Shown here piece by piece: positions 51,614-58,621 of a DNA stretch of 64,000 bases. The DNA comes from Deltaproteobacteria bacterium UBA6106. Its GTDB lineage: Bacteria > Desulfobacterota > Syntrophorhabdia > Syntrophorhabdales > Syntrophorhabdaceae. The notes under the pieces are model-generated. The model made no database searches and was not told the origin of the DNA. It saw only the letters and a program-made list of their open reading frames with translations. The stretch's first letter is position 1. Every line of letters starts with the position of its first letter. Location of the stretch: positions 1 through 64,000 of the forward strand of contig DIWM01000038.1 of the NCBI GenBank assembly GCA_002428485.1, in the 5' to 3' direction. The position numbers and the translations under genes are program-made.

Positions 51614-51964
51614 ATGCAAATTTACATTATGCTGAGCAGGCTCACCGATGAAGGAAGAGAAACGGTCAAAAACAACCCTGAACGCATCAAGGAAGTTGAC
51701 CAGGAGATCGAACGAATGGGAGCAAGGGTCCTTGCACAGTACGCACTGTTGGGATCATATGATTTTCTCACTGTGCTTGAAGCGCCGGACAATGAAACAA
51801 TTGCGAAAGTCTCCATTGAGCTCGGCTCAAGAGGGACCGTGCAGATTCAGACCTTGGCCGCCACTCCTATTTTTGAATATATAGAGAAAATGGAAGGAGG
51901 TATTTCGGTAAAACATTCCGGAGAAGAGGGTCTTCCTCAGGAGTACGAAGAGAAGATGTATTAA
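51614..51964 (+). CDS. GYD domain protein
   Basis: A 116-residue protein of the GYD family (PF08734): IYIMLSRLTDEGRETVKNNPERI at the start, LLGSYDFLTVLEAPD in the middle, IQTLAATPIFE near residue 80. It has a ferredoxin-like alpha-beta fold and is probably oligomeric; the function of the family is unknown. ATG 51614 is preceded by AAAGGGGG. A weak hairpin follows the stop. Confidence 0.85.
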   Translation: MQIYIMLSRLTDEGRETVKNNPERIKEVDQEIERMGARVLAQYALLGSYDFLTVLEAPDNETIAKVSIELGSRGTVQIQTLAATPIFEYIEKMEGGISVKHSGEEGLPQEYEEKMY

Positions 51965-52003
51965 ATAGAAAGTGCAGCGAACGGCAATCAGCTGATATTA
52001 TAA

Positions 52004-52032
52004 AAGGTAAAAGATTTTAAACATTTTACCTT
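52004..52032. terminator. Weak hairpin between convergent genes
   Basis: AAGGTAAAA (52004-52012), an 11-base loop, then TTTTACCTT (52024-52032): a perfect nine-base-pair but AT-rich stem. It lies between the GYD gene stop (51964) and the stop of the convergent small gene (52062) and may end both transcripts. Confidence 0.35.
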
Positions 52033-52061
52033 CCACGGGGGTCATCCCCTCACATCATACG

Positions 52062-52256
52062 CTATTCCTGGTTGAGGACATTTTCACCCTCATCGATACC
52101 GTTTGTCCCTGCCGTAATTTCCGTCTCTGAGGAATCGGCGGCATCTTCACTGACCTTCGGCCTCAGACGACGTTCCCGTTTCTCTTTCTGCTTCTCAAGG
52201 CGGGCTATCTCCTTTTGTCTCTTTTTATGTCCAAAAAATCCGCTATGTTTTGCCAA
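52062..52256 (-). CDS. Small basic protein of unknown function
   Basis: A 64-residue protein: MAKHSGFFGHKKRQKEIARL, a Lys/Arg-rich helical stretch (KQKEKRERRLRPK) and an acidic C-terminus. The start TTG 52256 has AGGAGG seven bases upstream, a strong sign of real translation. The basic/acidic halves suggest a nucleic-acid- or ribosome-binding small protein, but no family is recognised with certainty. It is flanked by dispersed repeat A copies at 52277 and 52365. Confidence 0.72.
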   Translation of the reverse strand: MAKHSGFFGHKKRQKEIARLEKQKEKRERRLRPKVSEDAADSSETEITAGTNGIDEGENVLNQE

Positions 52257-52276
52257 TACAGCCTCCTCTCAGTTAC

Positions 52277-52347
52277 TGGGGCTTGCGTCGCCCCCTCTTC
52301 GGGCAGAGCCCGAAGAGACTTCCCCTCTCGCTCGAGAACTCGCTATA
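52277..52347. repeat. Dispersed repeat A (full copy)
   Basis: Nearly identical to 51317-51386, including the hairpin and the AGAACTCGCTATA edge. It lies directly upstream of the small basic protein gene. Confidence 0.9.
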
Positions 52348-52364
52348 AAATATTACTATATTTC

Positions 52365-52434
52365 TGGGGCTTGCGTCGCCCCCTCTTCGGGCAGAGCCCG
52401 AAGAGACTTCCCCTCTCGCCTTCAGTTCTTCGCT
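52365..52434. repeat. Dispersed repeat A (variant copy)
   Basis: Same core as 52277, but the right edge reads CCTTCAGTTCTTCGCT in place of CTCGAGAACTCGCT; both variants form a short palindrome at this end. Confidence 0.9.
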
Positions 52435-52457
52435 CTCCGTTACTTTTCTGCTGGGGC

Positions 52458-52676
52458 TCATGCCGCCTGTAGTTTTTTTTGTGCTTCCCGTAAAAGCCCT
52501 ATAAGGGTTTCTATTGTTTCCAGCGGCAGAAAAATACCCTCCTGGGTGGGTATTAACTCCCCATCGTTAATAACATTATAGGCTCGTACGTCAATGACCT
52601 TGATTCCTTTATTCTCTTCTATCGTTACAAGCAGTCTCTGTTTCTTCCCGTTTCTTGTGATTTTTCCTATTAACAC
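52458..52676 (-). CDS. PC4/p15-like nucleic-acid-binding protein
   Basis: A 72-residue protein resembling the transcriptional coactivator PC4/p15 domain (PF02229): GKITRNGKKQRLLVTIEENKGIKVIDVRAY, DGELIPTQEGIFLPLETIETL. Bacterial PC4-like proteins bind single-stranded DNA and may assist repair or transcription. I start at GTG 52676 with GGGAGG four bases upstream; an ATG at 52703 would overlap the upstream gene more. It overlaps the end of the 184-residue gene and is probably translationally coupled to it. Confidence 0.72.
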   Translation of the reverse strand: MLIGKITRNGKKQRLLVTIEENKGIKVIDVRAYNVINDGELIPTQEGIFLPLETIETLIGLLREAQKKLQAA

Positions 52677-53224
52677 TGTTCCTCCCTGTATTGTTTGATG
52701 CATGTTTTTCCGATGTTATATGTCCTTGCATACTCCTCATTATCACCCAATATTACTTTTTTAAAACCGGCCTTCCTGAGATAGACAAATAAGTTAGTTT
52801 CATGGAAAATTTTCTCAACCGACGTTTCACGCAGCAACGGACAGACCAAACGTATGGATGTCTTATCCGGGCCGCTCAGTTCTATATTAACAAGCATGCC
52901 TCTGCTGAGGTAATTCTGCTCCAGTTCATCCGTTAATATTTCACGCTGTTTTATCATGAGTTTATTTGTAATACCAATACACACAATTCTTATCTTCCGC
53001 TCTCTCAAATGCACTTCGTTCATAAGCCCTCTGACTGCAATATAAGCGGGTGATGCCGGCCCGATTGCCTCAAGGTGCCTTCTTGCGTCTCCTACTCTTC
53101 CCCATGCTGTTTTCATGGGATTCGCATCAGGCTTATAACCGTCAGCAAGTGCTTTTTCTGCTTCATGTAAATGTTCGGCGGCAGCCATGTAGGAAAAAGG
53201 TTCTTTGGTACCTTTCAACAACAT
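52670..53224 (-). CDS. Protein of unknown function (184 aa)
   Basis: A 184-residue protein. Residues 1-75 look alpha-helical (AAAEHLHEAEKALADGYKP, GRVGDARRHLEAIG); residues 75-165 look like a mixed alpha/beta domain (KIRIVCIGITNKLMIKQ, IRLVCPLLRET, FVYLRKAGFKKVILGDNEEYARTYNIG) that vaguely resembles membrane-free sensor domains. No motif for catalysis or DNA binding is seen. Start ATG follows AAGGAGGACAT. An extended -10 promoter lies 90 bases upstream. The PC4-like gene follows with an overlap. Confidence 0.7.
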   Translation of the reverse strand: MLLKGTKEPFSYMAAAEHLHEAEKALADGYKPDANPMKTAWGRVGDARRHLEAIGPASPAYIAVRGLMNEVHLRERKIRIVCIGITNKLMIKQREILTDELEQNYLSRGMLVNIELSGPDKTSIRLVCPLLRETSVEKIFHETNLFVYLRKAGFKKVILGDNEEYARTYNIGKTCIKQYREEQC

Positions 53225-53310
53225 ATGTCCTCCTTATTACTGCTGTTCCAACGATCCTCTGAGGCTATTCTCTTTCTGATGCTTGGGCAGGTAAAATTAT
53301 CAAACAATTT

Positions 53311-53319
53311 ATTATACCA
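53311..53319 (-). promoter_or_regulatory. Extended -10 promoter
   Basis: Minus strand TGGTATAAT, identical to the element at 14120-14128 and 2802-2810. It would start transcription about 80 bases upstream of the 184-residue gene. Confidence 0.55.
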
Positions 53320-53460
53320 CATGCCGCTTCTTAATACTATACATAAAATGGGCATGCTTCCGGGAGGCGTGGATACGCTGCGATGTCACAGATCGCCGGC
53401 CACGGGTGCCAGGTTTGGTTCGCGAAGCCGGTTTTTTTTGGGGGCCTTGTAACTCTCCTG

Positions 53461-53515
53461 GTTGACAATAAAATATTTTATGGGTTGACAATATGGTTGA
53501 CAATAGTTGTATAAT
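53461..53515 (+). promoter_or_regulatory. Triple GTTGACAATA direct repeat overlapping a promoter
   Basis: GTTGACAATA occurs at 53461, 53484 and 53496, spaced 23 and 12 bases. The middle copy supplies a TTGACA -35 (53485-53490) 19 bases from TATAAT at 53510-53515. The pattern is that of operator half-sites on one face of the helix over the promoter of the following HTH gene. Confidence 0.6.
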
Positions 53516-53521
53516 GGTCAG

Positions 53522-54550
53522 GTGGTCACGAAAAAAAGTCTGCTGAAATATCTCAAAGCCAGGCAACTTGCCTCAGGGCGGGAACTTACCGAGGCTTTCG
53601 GGGTCTCAAGGCAGGCCATCAACAAGCATCTGAAAGGCCTTATTGAAAACGGAAAGGTACAAAAAGAAGGCGCAACAAAGGGAACGATCTACACGGTATG
53701 CGGCTCAACAGACAAGAAAGATATATCGCAGAGGTTTAAGAGGCGGTATACGCTTGAGGGCCTCGAGGAATACGTCGTATTTAATGAGTGCGATTTGAAC
53801 CTGCAACTGAGGAAAAGCCTTTCACAGCAAGTCTTCAACGTCGTACGGTATGCCTTTACCGAGATGATGAACAACGCTATTGAACACTCCGAGTCAAGGA
53901 TCAGCGATATTGAATTTTTTGTGAATGCCTATAACTGCGGATTTAAGATTAAAGATTACGGCATAGGGATATTCTATTCCGTTTTTAAAAAGCTCGGCCT
54001 CCCGGATGAATCGACTGCCGTAGGAGAACTCCTGAAGGGAAAAACAACAACGATGAAGGAAAGGCACACGGGCGAAGGTGTTTTCTTTACGTCAAAATCA
54101 GGCGATCACGTCGCCTTCCAATCGCACAGGGCAGAGCTTGTTTTTGATAACAGGGTGAAAGATGTATTCGTGAAGGCAAGAAGATTAACTAAAGGTACGG
54201 AGATGTCTTTCCGCATAAGCCGAAACTCAAAAAGAAAGCTCGAAGACATCTTTAACCTCTACGCGCCGGCAGAGTACGAACACCGCTTTGAAAAAACAAG
54301 GGTCTTTGTCAAACTGTACAACAAGGAACTCATCTCGCGCTCAGAGGCAAGACGTATGCTGAACGGTCTTGATAAGTTCAAAGAGATCATCATCGATTTT
54401 CTCGGCGTCAGATCGATAGGCCAGGGTTTTGCCGATGAAATATTCAGGGTCTTCAGAAAGGTGCACCCGGATATTACTGTCAGGATAGAGAATCTCAATC
54501 CTTCGCTGCGGCCGATTATTGACCATGTCATTGATAATGCGATATCGTAA
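53522..54550 (+). CDS. HTH - HATPase - STAS-like single-chain switch protein
   Basis: About 342 residues in three parts. Residues 1-55: winged HTH (LLKYLKARQLASGRELTEAFGVSRQAINKHL). Residues about 75-245: histidine-kinase-like ATPase with N box TEMMNNAIEHS, G1 box KDYGIGI and G2 box HTGEGVFF; no phosphoacceptor histidine. Residues about 265-342: DUF4325-type STAS-like domain (ARRMLNGLDKFKEIIIDFLGV). Anti-sigma-like ATPase and STAS antagonist are normally separate proteins; here both and the DNA-binding domain are one chain. I choose GTG 53522: the -10 ends six bases upstream, there is no Shine-Dalgarno, so the mRNA may be leaderless. A TTG at 53507 would lie inside the promoter. Confidence 0.82.
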   Translation: MVTKKSLLKYLKARQLASGRELTEAFGVSRQAINKHLKGLIENGKVQKEGATKGTIYTVCGSTDKKDISQRFKRRYTLEGLEEYVVFNECDLNLQLRKSLSQQVFNVVRYAFTEMMNNAIEHSESRISDIEFFVNAYNCGFKIKDYGIGIFYSVFKKLGLPDESTAVGELLKGKTTTMKERHTGEGVFFTSKSGDHVAFQSHRAELVFDNRVKDVFVKARRLTKGTEMSFRISRNSKRKLEDIFNLYAPAEYEHRFEKTRVFVKLYNKELISRSEARRMLNGLDKFKEIIIDFLGVRSIGQGFADEIFRVFRKVHPDITVRIENLNPSLRPIIDHVIDNAIS

Positions 54551-55058
54551 CCCCGATATTCTCGAAATGAAAAGAGGGGGTATTTATCTGTCGGTTTTCG
54601 GTTTGCCATTTTTGCTCTCCGGGATTTTTGTGCTTCAGATCCCCTTTGATATTGTGCCCGTACATTTAGAGGAGAGATCTATCGTCCTTGCCCTGATGCT
54701 GCCTCTGGGTTTTGTTTTCACGATCGCCGGCGCGGCCCTCATATTCGGAAGAAGCGGGGTCACGATCAACCGCAGGGATCGCACCGTAGTCAAGTGGTGG
54801 GGTCTTTTAGTCCCTATGAAAAGGACTGAATATCGCCTTGATGTATTCGAATATGTCCTTCTGGATATTCATGCCGGAGACAGAAATGCCGGCGATACCT
54901 GCATAATACATCTCGTAGGTTCCGGGCATACCGCCCCGTTCTACATCCCGTCTCCCGCTGACTATGAAGGCGCCCGCAAGACATCGGAACAATTGTCCCG
55001 CTTTTTAGATATACCGCTGAATAACGTAGCTGCAGAAAAGCTGTCGGCTACGACCTGA
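54537..55058 (+). CDS. Membrane protein of unknown function
   Basis: A 173-residue protein beginning within the last 14 bases of the switch gene. It has two transmembrane segments (LSVFGLPFLLSGIFVL and VLALMLPLGFVFTIAGAALIFG) and a cytoplasmic beta domain with RDRTVVKWWGLLVPMKRTEY, resembling small PH-like membrane proteins. The start could also be ATG 54519 or ATG 54567; the Shine-Dalgarno is unclear in all. It is probably translated with the switch gene and so might be its membrane partner, but no homology shows this. Confidence 0.6.
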   Translation: MRYRNPDILEMKRGGIYLSVFGLPFLLSGIFVLQIPFDIVPVHLEERSIVLALMLPLGFVFTIAGAALIFGRSGVTINRRDRTVVKWWGLLVPMKRTEYRLDVFEYVLLDIHAGDRNAGDTCIIHLVGSGHTAPFYIPSPADYEGARKTSEQLSRFLDIPLNNVAAEKLSATT

Positions 55059-55069
55059 TATCGTGAAAG

Positions 55070-55215
55070 GTGAAAGGTGAAAAACCCTCGTAATTCGTGA
55101 ATCGTAATTCGTGAAACGTAATTGGAAAAACACAAGGTGCGAGAGCCGCCCGCCCTTCACGTTTTGTACGGTTTCTCCAATTACGAATTACGGTTTTTCC
55201 CGCCTCACGACTCAC
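55070..55215. repeat. Inverted AT-rich repeat between convergent genes
   Basis: CGTAATTCGTGAATCGTAATTCG... on the left and CCAATTACGAATTACGG on the right flank a central GCCCGCCCTTCACGTTTTG segment. Same family as 24335-24505. It separates the convergent membrane protein and dehydrogenase genes. Confidence 0.75.
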
Positions 55216-55218
55216 GCC

Positions 55219-56292
55219 TTACGGGTGTTTCGTTTTTTGCAGGATATATTCCGTTACTGCCCTTCCTACCTCTTCCGTGGTAGAACTCCCGCCGAGATCG
55301 GGTGTGCGTATCTTGTTTCCTTCCAGTATTGCCTCTATGGCGTCCTCAACCATTTTTGCCGCCGCAGGGTAGCCAAGGTATTCAAGCATCATGGCGCCTG
55401 ACCATATCTGCCCGATCGGGTTTGCAATGCCCTGTCCTGCAATATCAGGGGCAGAACCATGAACAGGCTCAAACATGGAAGGGAACTCTTTCTCAGGGTT
55501 GAGGTTTCCCGATGGCGCTATCCCAAGGCTGCCAGCAAGGGCAGGGGCCAGGTCTGAGAGGATATCTCCGAAGAGGTTGCTGCCGACGAGAACGTCGAAT
55601 CGTTCAGGCCTGAGCACAAGCGCCGCAGTAAGCCCGTCGATGTGGTACTGGTCGGTTTTAACCTGGGGATACCCCTTTGAGATCTCCCGGAATATCTCGT
55701 CCCAGTATGGCATGGTAAAAACGATGCCGTTTGATTTTGTCGCTGACGTGAGGTGCCGCTTCGGTCTTTTCGCCGCAAGCTCAAAGGCAAAGCGTATTAC
55801 CCTTTCAACGCCCGTACGGGTAAAGATCGATGCCTGGACGGCCATCTCCTGCTCGGTCCCCGCATACATCCTTCCCCCGACGTTGGAATACTCTCCCTCG
55901 TTGTTTTCCCTTACCACGCACAGGTCTATGTCGTTCGGCCTCTTGTCTCTGAGCGGGCTCTCGATACCTTTGAGCAGCCGGACCGGCCTCAGGTTGATGT
56001 ACTGGCGAAATGTCCTGCGTATAGGGATGAGCAGGCCCCAGAGCGATACATGATCCGGTACTTCCGGATGTCCGACGGCGCCGAGGTAGATCGACTCGAA
56101 TCCCCGGAGTATGTTCAGCCCGTCTGGAGGCATCATCTCGCCGTGCGCGGCATAGTATTCGCAGCCCCATGAAAAATATTCCCATTGGAATTGGATACCA
56201 AAACGCTTTCCTGCGGCATCAAGCACGCGGATGCCTTCGGGCACGACCTCTTTGCCTATGCCATCACCGGGAATAACCGCTATTCTGTGCAT
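55219..56292 (-). CDS. Tartrate/D-malate dehydrogenase (isocitrate/isopropylmalate dehydrogenase family)
   Basis: A 357-residue NAD-dependent beta-hydroxyacid oxidative decarboxylase. Motifs: HRIAVIPGDGIGKEVV at the N-terminus, DHVSLWGLLIPIRRTFRQYINLRP, which is characteristic of the TtuC/DmlA branch rather than LeuB or Icd, then NNEGEYSNVGGRMY, and FEPVHGSAPDIAGQGIANP. Likely substrates are D-malate, tartrate or isopropylmalate-like acids. I start at ATG 56292, nine bases after AGGAGG; an ATG at 56298 is only three bases from it. Single gene between two spacers. Confidence 0.88.
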   Translation of the reverse strand: MHRIAVIPGDGIGKEVVPEGIRVLDAAGKRFGIQFQWEYFSWGCEYYAAHGEMMPPDGLNILRGFESIYLGAVGHPEVPDHVSLWGLLIPIRRTFRQYINLRPVRLLKGIESPLRDKRPNDIDLCVVRENNEGEYSNVGGRMYAGTEQEMAVQASIFTRTGVERVIRFAFELAAKRPKRHLTSATKSNGIVFTMPYWDEIFREISKGYPQVKTDQYHIDGLTAALVLRPERFDVLVGSNLFGDILSDLAPALAGSLGIAPSGNLNPEKEFPSMFEPVHGSAPDIAGQGIANPIGQIWSGAMMLEYLGYPAAAKMVEDAIEAILEGNKIRTPDLGGSSTTEEVGRAVTEYILQKTKHP

Positions 56293-56318
56293 TTCCATTA
56301 ACCTCCTTATGATAAAAT

Positions 56319-57422
56319 TTAATGCCAGTCCGTAAGCATAATGCCGATCCCTATCCGGTTTACGTTGGCGTTGTAATCAAGCAGGCTTTCCCCGTAACCG
56401 TTGAAATACTGGATATACCCGCTGAGACGTTCGTTCTGTATGAAAGGGAGGGGGAAGCTCCAGTCAAGCTGCACGGCGCCCCTGTTGTCGCCGGGCCTGA
56501 GGTTGTTGCGCCACATGGCCGCGAGCCTGTGCTTGTTCACGTAATAATATCCCCATATTTCTCCATAGCCAAGGTACTTGTCGATATCAGGGTTGTCGTC
56601 ATCCTGTTCGTTTTCGGGTATTCTGTACCATGTCTTCAGGAGAAGGTTGAAGTCGTTCCGCTCAAACCCAAAGTTCGCTACGATCCGGTTCCAGCTCCGC
56701 GAAAGAGGCTTTGCACGGCCGTTCGACTGATGGTTGATGCCCAGGTTGACGATGCGCCCCTTTAACCCGAGAATATCGTAATCTGTGCGGAAGTTCAGGA
56801 GGATCTCCGGTTCGTAGTTCGTTTCGCGGAAGGGTGAAGAAAAAGTAGAGTTGTAAAGCTGCCAGAAAGCAAGCTGCGTGTAGGCGAACCACAGGTCCAT
56901 GTCTTTGCCGGCGACGTCTTCCCAGAGCTTTACCTTGAAGCTGAGCTGAAACTTTGCCTCGTTATTCTGTGCCCTTGCGTCGGGATCAACGTCAAGGCTT
57001 GTATCCTTGTTCGGCGATGAAACATAGGCGACTGGCAGCAGGTAACTCGGCCTGTACGCCCTGATTATTGTAGCCTTTTCACGGCTTGCGGCGTCCAGTT
57101 CCCAGTGCCTGGACATGACAGATGTTGTCCGTTGTTTCTCGTCAGCCGGCGATACCGTTGTCGCAGCACCTGTTTGCCGCGGCTTATCGTTTTTTGCGGG
57201 CAGCGCGGCAGCCGGCTTTTTTGCGGAGCCCCTCCCGGACAGGTCATCAAAACATTTCAATCGTTCCATATCGTTTGTTATTGTTGCGCATTGAGCGATA
57301 CGGTCGGCAATATCGGCGAGCACATAACCGGGAAAAAGGATAAAAAGAACGAGGATGGTCATCAACAAAAGTCTGTTTTGCAGATAGGAGAGGTGATGAA
57401 TCCTGTATCGTAATGTGTTCAT
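56319..57422 (-). CDS. pldA: Outer-membrane phospholipase A
   Basis: A 367-residue outer-membrane phospholipase A1 (OMPLA). Signal peptide near the N-terminus (LLLMTILVLFILFPGYVLADI). The catalytic His-Ser pair is in GINHQSNGRA and the catalytic Asn in SRSWNRIV, with barrel strands alternating toward the C-terminal IGIGIMLTDWH. The enzyme hydrolyses phospholipids in the outer leaflet and needs calcium and dimerisation. ATG 57422 has GGAGG five bases upstream; an upstream ATG at 57470 is less likely. Residues about 50-95 form a low-complexity Ala/Lys linker before the barrel. It confirms that the organism has an outer membrane. Confidence 0.94.
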   Translation of the reverse strand: MNTLRYRIHHLSYLQNRLLLMTILVLFILFPGYVLADIADRIAQCATITNDMERLKCFDDLSGRGSAKKPAAALPAKNDKPRQTGAATTVSPADEKQRTTSVMSRHWELDAASREKATIIRAYRPSYLLPVAYVSSPNKDTSLDVDPDARAQNNEAKFQLSFKVKLWEDVAGKDMDLWFAYTQLAFWQLYNSTFSSPFRETNYEPEILLNFRTDYDILGLKGRIVNLGINHQSNGRAKPLSRSWNRIVANFGFERNDFNLLLKTWYRIPENEQDDDNPDIDKYLGYGEIWGYYYVNKHRLAAMWRNNLRPGDNRGAVQLDWSFPLPFIQNERLSGYIQYFNGYGESLLDYNANVNRIGIGIMLTDWH

Positions 57423-57539
57423 GATCTCCTCCGATTTTGAGAAAATAATCCTGTTCCAGGGGAAAATCAAGAATAAAGTCCGATAAAAAATTGTTGTAAA
57501 ATGGGGAAAATTGCCTGAAAATTGAGAAGCGGAGGTATA

Positions 57540-58118
57540 TTGGAAACATTCTTCGGAATAATGACGGGTATCGGGCTCTCCGCCGCGTGCGGATTCAGGA
57601 TATTCGTTCCGCTGTTTGTTATAAACCTTGCCTCACTCTTCGGGTATCTGAATGTGGCGCCCGGTTTCGAATGGATCGGAAGCTATTCCGCAACGATCGC
57701 ATTCGGCACTGCAACGGTACTTGAAATACTCGCTTATTATATCCCCTGGCTTGACAACCTTCTGGACGCAATCGCCTCGCCTGTCTCAATTATCGCAGGC
57801 GCCGTTGCTACGGCATCGGTGATCGTCGATATGCCTTACCATCTCAAGTGGATGCTGGCGATCATTGCCGGCGGCGGAATTGCCGGTTTTGTTCAGGGAG
57901 CTACCACTGCGATTCGCGCGAAATCGTCATTGCTGACCGGGGGGCTGGGCAATCCTGTTATCTCAACGCTCGAACTGGCCGGGGCGATCATCACGGCGGT
58001 CTTTGCCATCGTAATCCCCATCCTGTGCATTGCGCTGATCTTGATCTTCGGCTTCATCGCCGTATGTAAAGCAGGCCGCTTCTTCTTCCGGAGAACTACC
58101 CGCAGGCTACCTCCATAA
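57540..58118 (+). CDS. DUF4126 family membrane protein
   Basis: A 192-residue polytopic membrane protein of DUF4126: GIMTGIGLSAACGFRIFVPLF, WLDNLLDAIASPVSIIAG, and a last helix AIVIPILCIALILIFGFIA. About five or six transmembrane segments. Function unknown. The TTG 57540 follows GGAGG four bases upstream; no ATG nearby is in a better place. Divergent to pldA and convergent to the peptidase remnant. Confidence 0.85.
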   Translation: METFFGIMTGIGLSAACGFRIFVPLFVINLASLFGYLNVAPGFEWIGSYSATIAFGTATVLEILAYYIPWLDNLLDAIASPVSIIAGAVATASVIVDMPYHLKWMLAIIAGGGIAGFVQGATTAIRAKSSLLTGGLGNPVISTLELAGAIITAVFAIVIPILCIALILIFGFIAVCKAGRFFFRRTTRRLPP

Positions 58119-58144
58119 TTGCCAATTCTTTATCACCTATTACT

Positions 58145-58336
58145 TTAAAGGTTCACTACCGCCCAGTAGACGCCCTTTACAACCTCTGCCATATAATCAA
58201 AGTTCAGCGTGCCGATCGTATCTGTCGGCATATGATAATGTGGATTGCGGTAAAAGGCCGAGTCTGTCACCATAACCGCATCATGGCCGAACTTCCAGTA
58301 ATTTAGAAAGGTCAATGCCCAGCAGGAGGCTCGGCG
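58145..58336 (-). pseudogene. C-terminal remnant of an M28-type aminopeptidase
   Basis: Translation of the minus strand gives 63 residues ending at TAA 58145-58147 that carry the conserved tail of M28 metallopeptidases: FGHDAVMVTDSAFYRNPHYH, MPTDTIGTLNFDYM and AEVVKGVYWAVVNL. Upstream of about 58330 the frame meets a stop (58337-58339) and unrelated sequence, so the N-terminal two thirds with the zinc ligands is gone. It has no plausible start. This is the decayed end of a deleted or replaced gene, marking a rearrangement breakpoint just before the TRAP operon. Confidence 0.75.
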
Positions 58337-58621
58337 CTACGCATGATATTTTTTACCCCTAGGTGAGGCAGGTAGAACACAGTAAAACGAGATACGATTT
58401 AATGGTACAACGAGACAAGGAATCGTAACTCCCTGTTTAGCATTGGAACCGTAATAAATTCAGGAAGGCATAGTTTTATCTTGACAAACGATAATGGGGT
58501 TGGTTAGATTGTTTTAGTTTAATTGAATCGTTTTCAATAGATAGAATAAGTATTTTTTAATAGCAAGGCGGATTTTTTAAAAAAGCTAGAAGCACCAAAT
58601 AAAATAAAGGAGGTAACGGAC
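58337..58621. other. Upstream region of the TRAP operon
   Basis: No coding sequence is seen. It contains the promoter at 58481-58510 and AT-rich sequence before the AAAGGAGG Shine-Dalgarno of dctP. TTTTTTACCCCTAGGTGAGG lies near the peptidase breakpoint and has no recognised meaning. Confidence 0.5.
58481..58510 (+). promoter_or_regulatory. Sigma-70-like promoter of the TRAP operon
   Basis: TTGACA at 58481-58486, an 18-base spacer, TAGATT at 58505-58510. About 110 bases upstream of the dctP ATG. The -35 is perfect, the -10 weak, which fits regulated expression. Confidence 0.5.

Noticed and set aside
51317..52434. CRISPR array
   Set aside because: Repeats are irregularly spaced, unequal and contain hairpins; there are no unique spacers of constant length.
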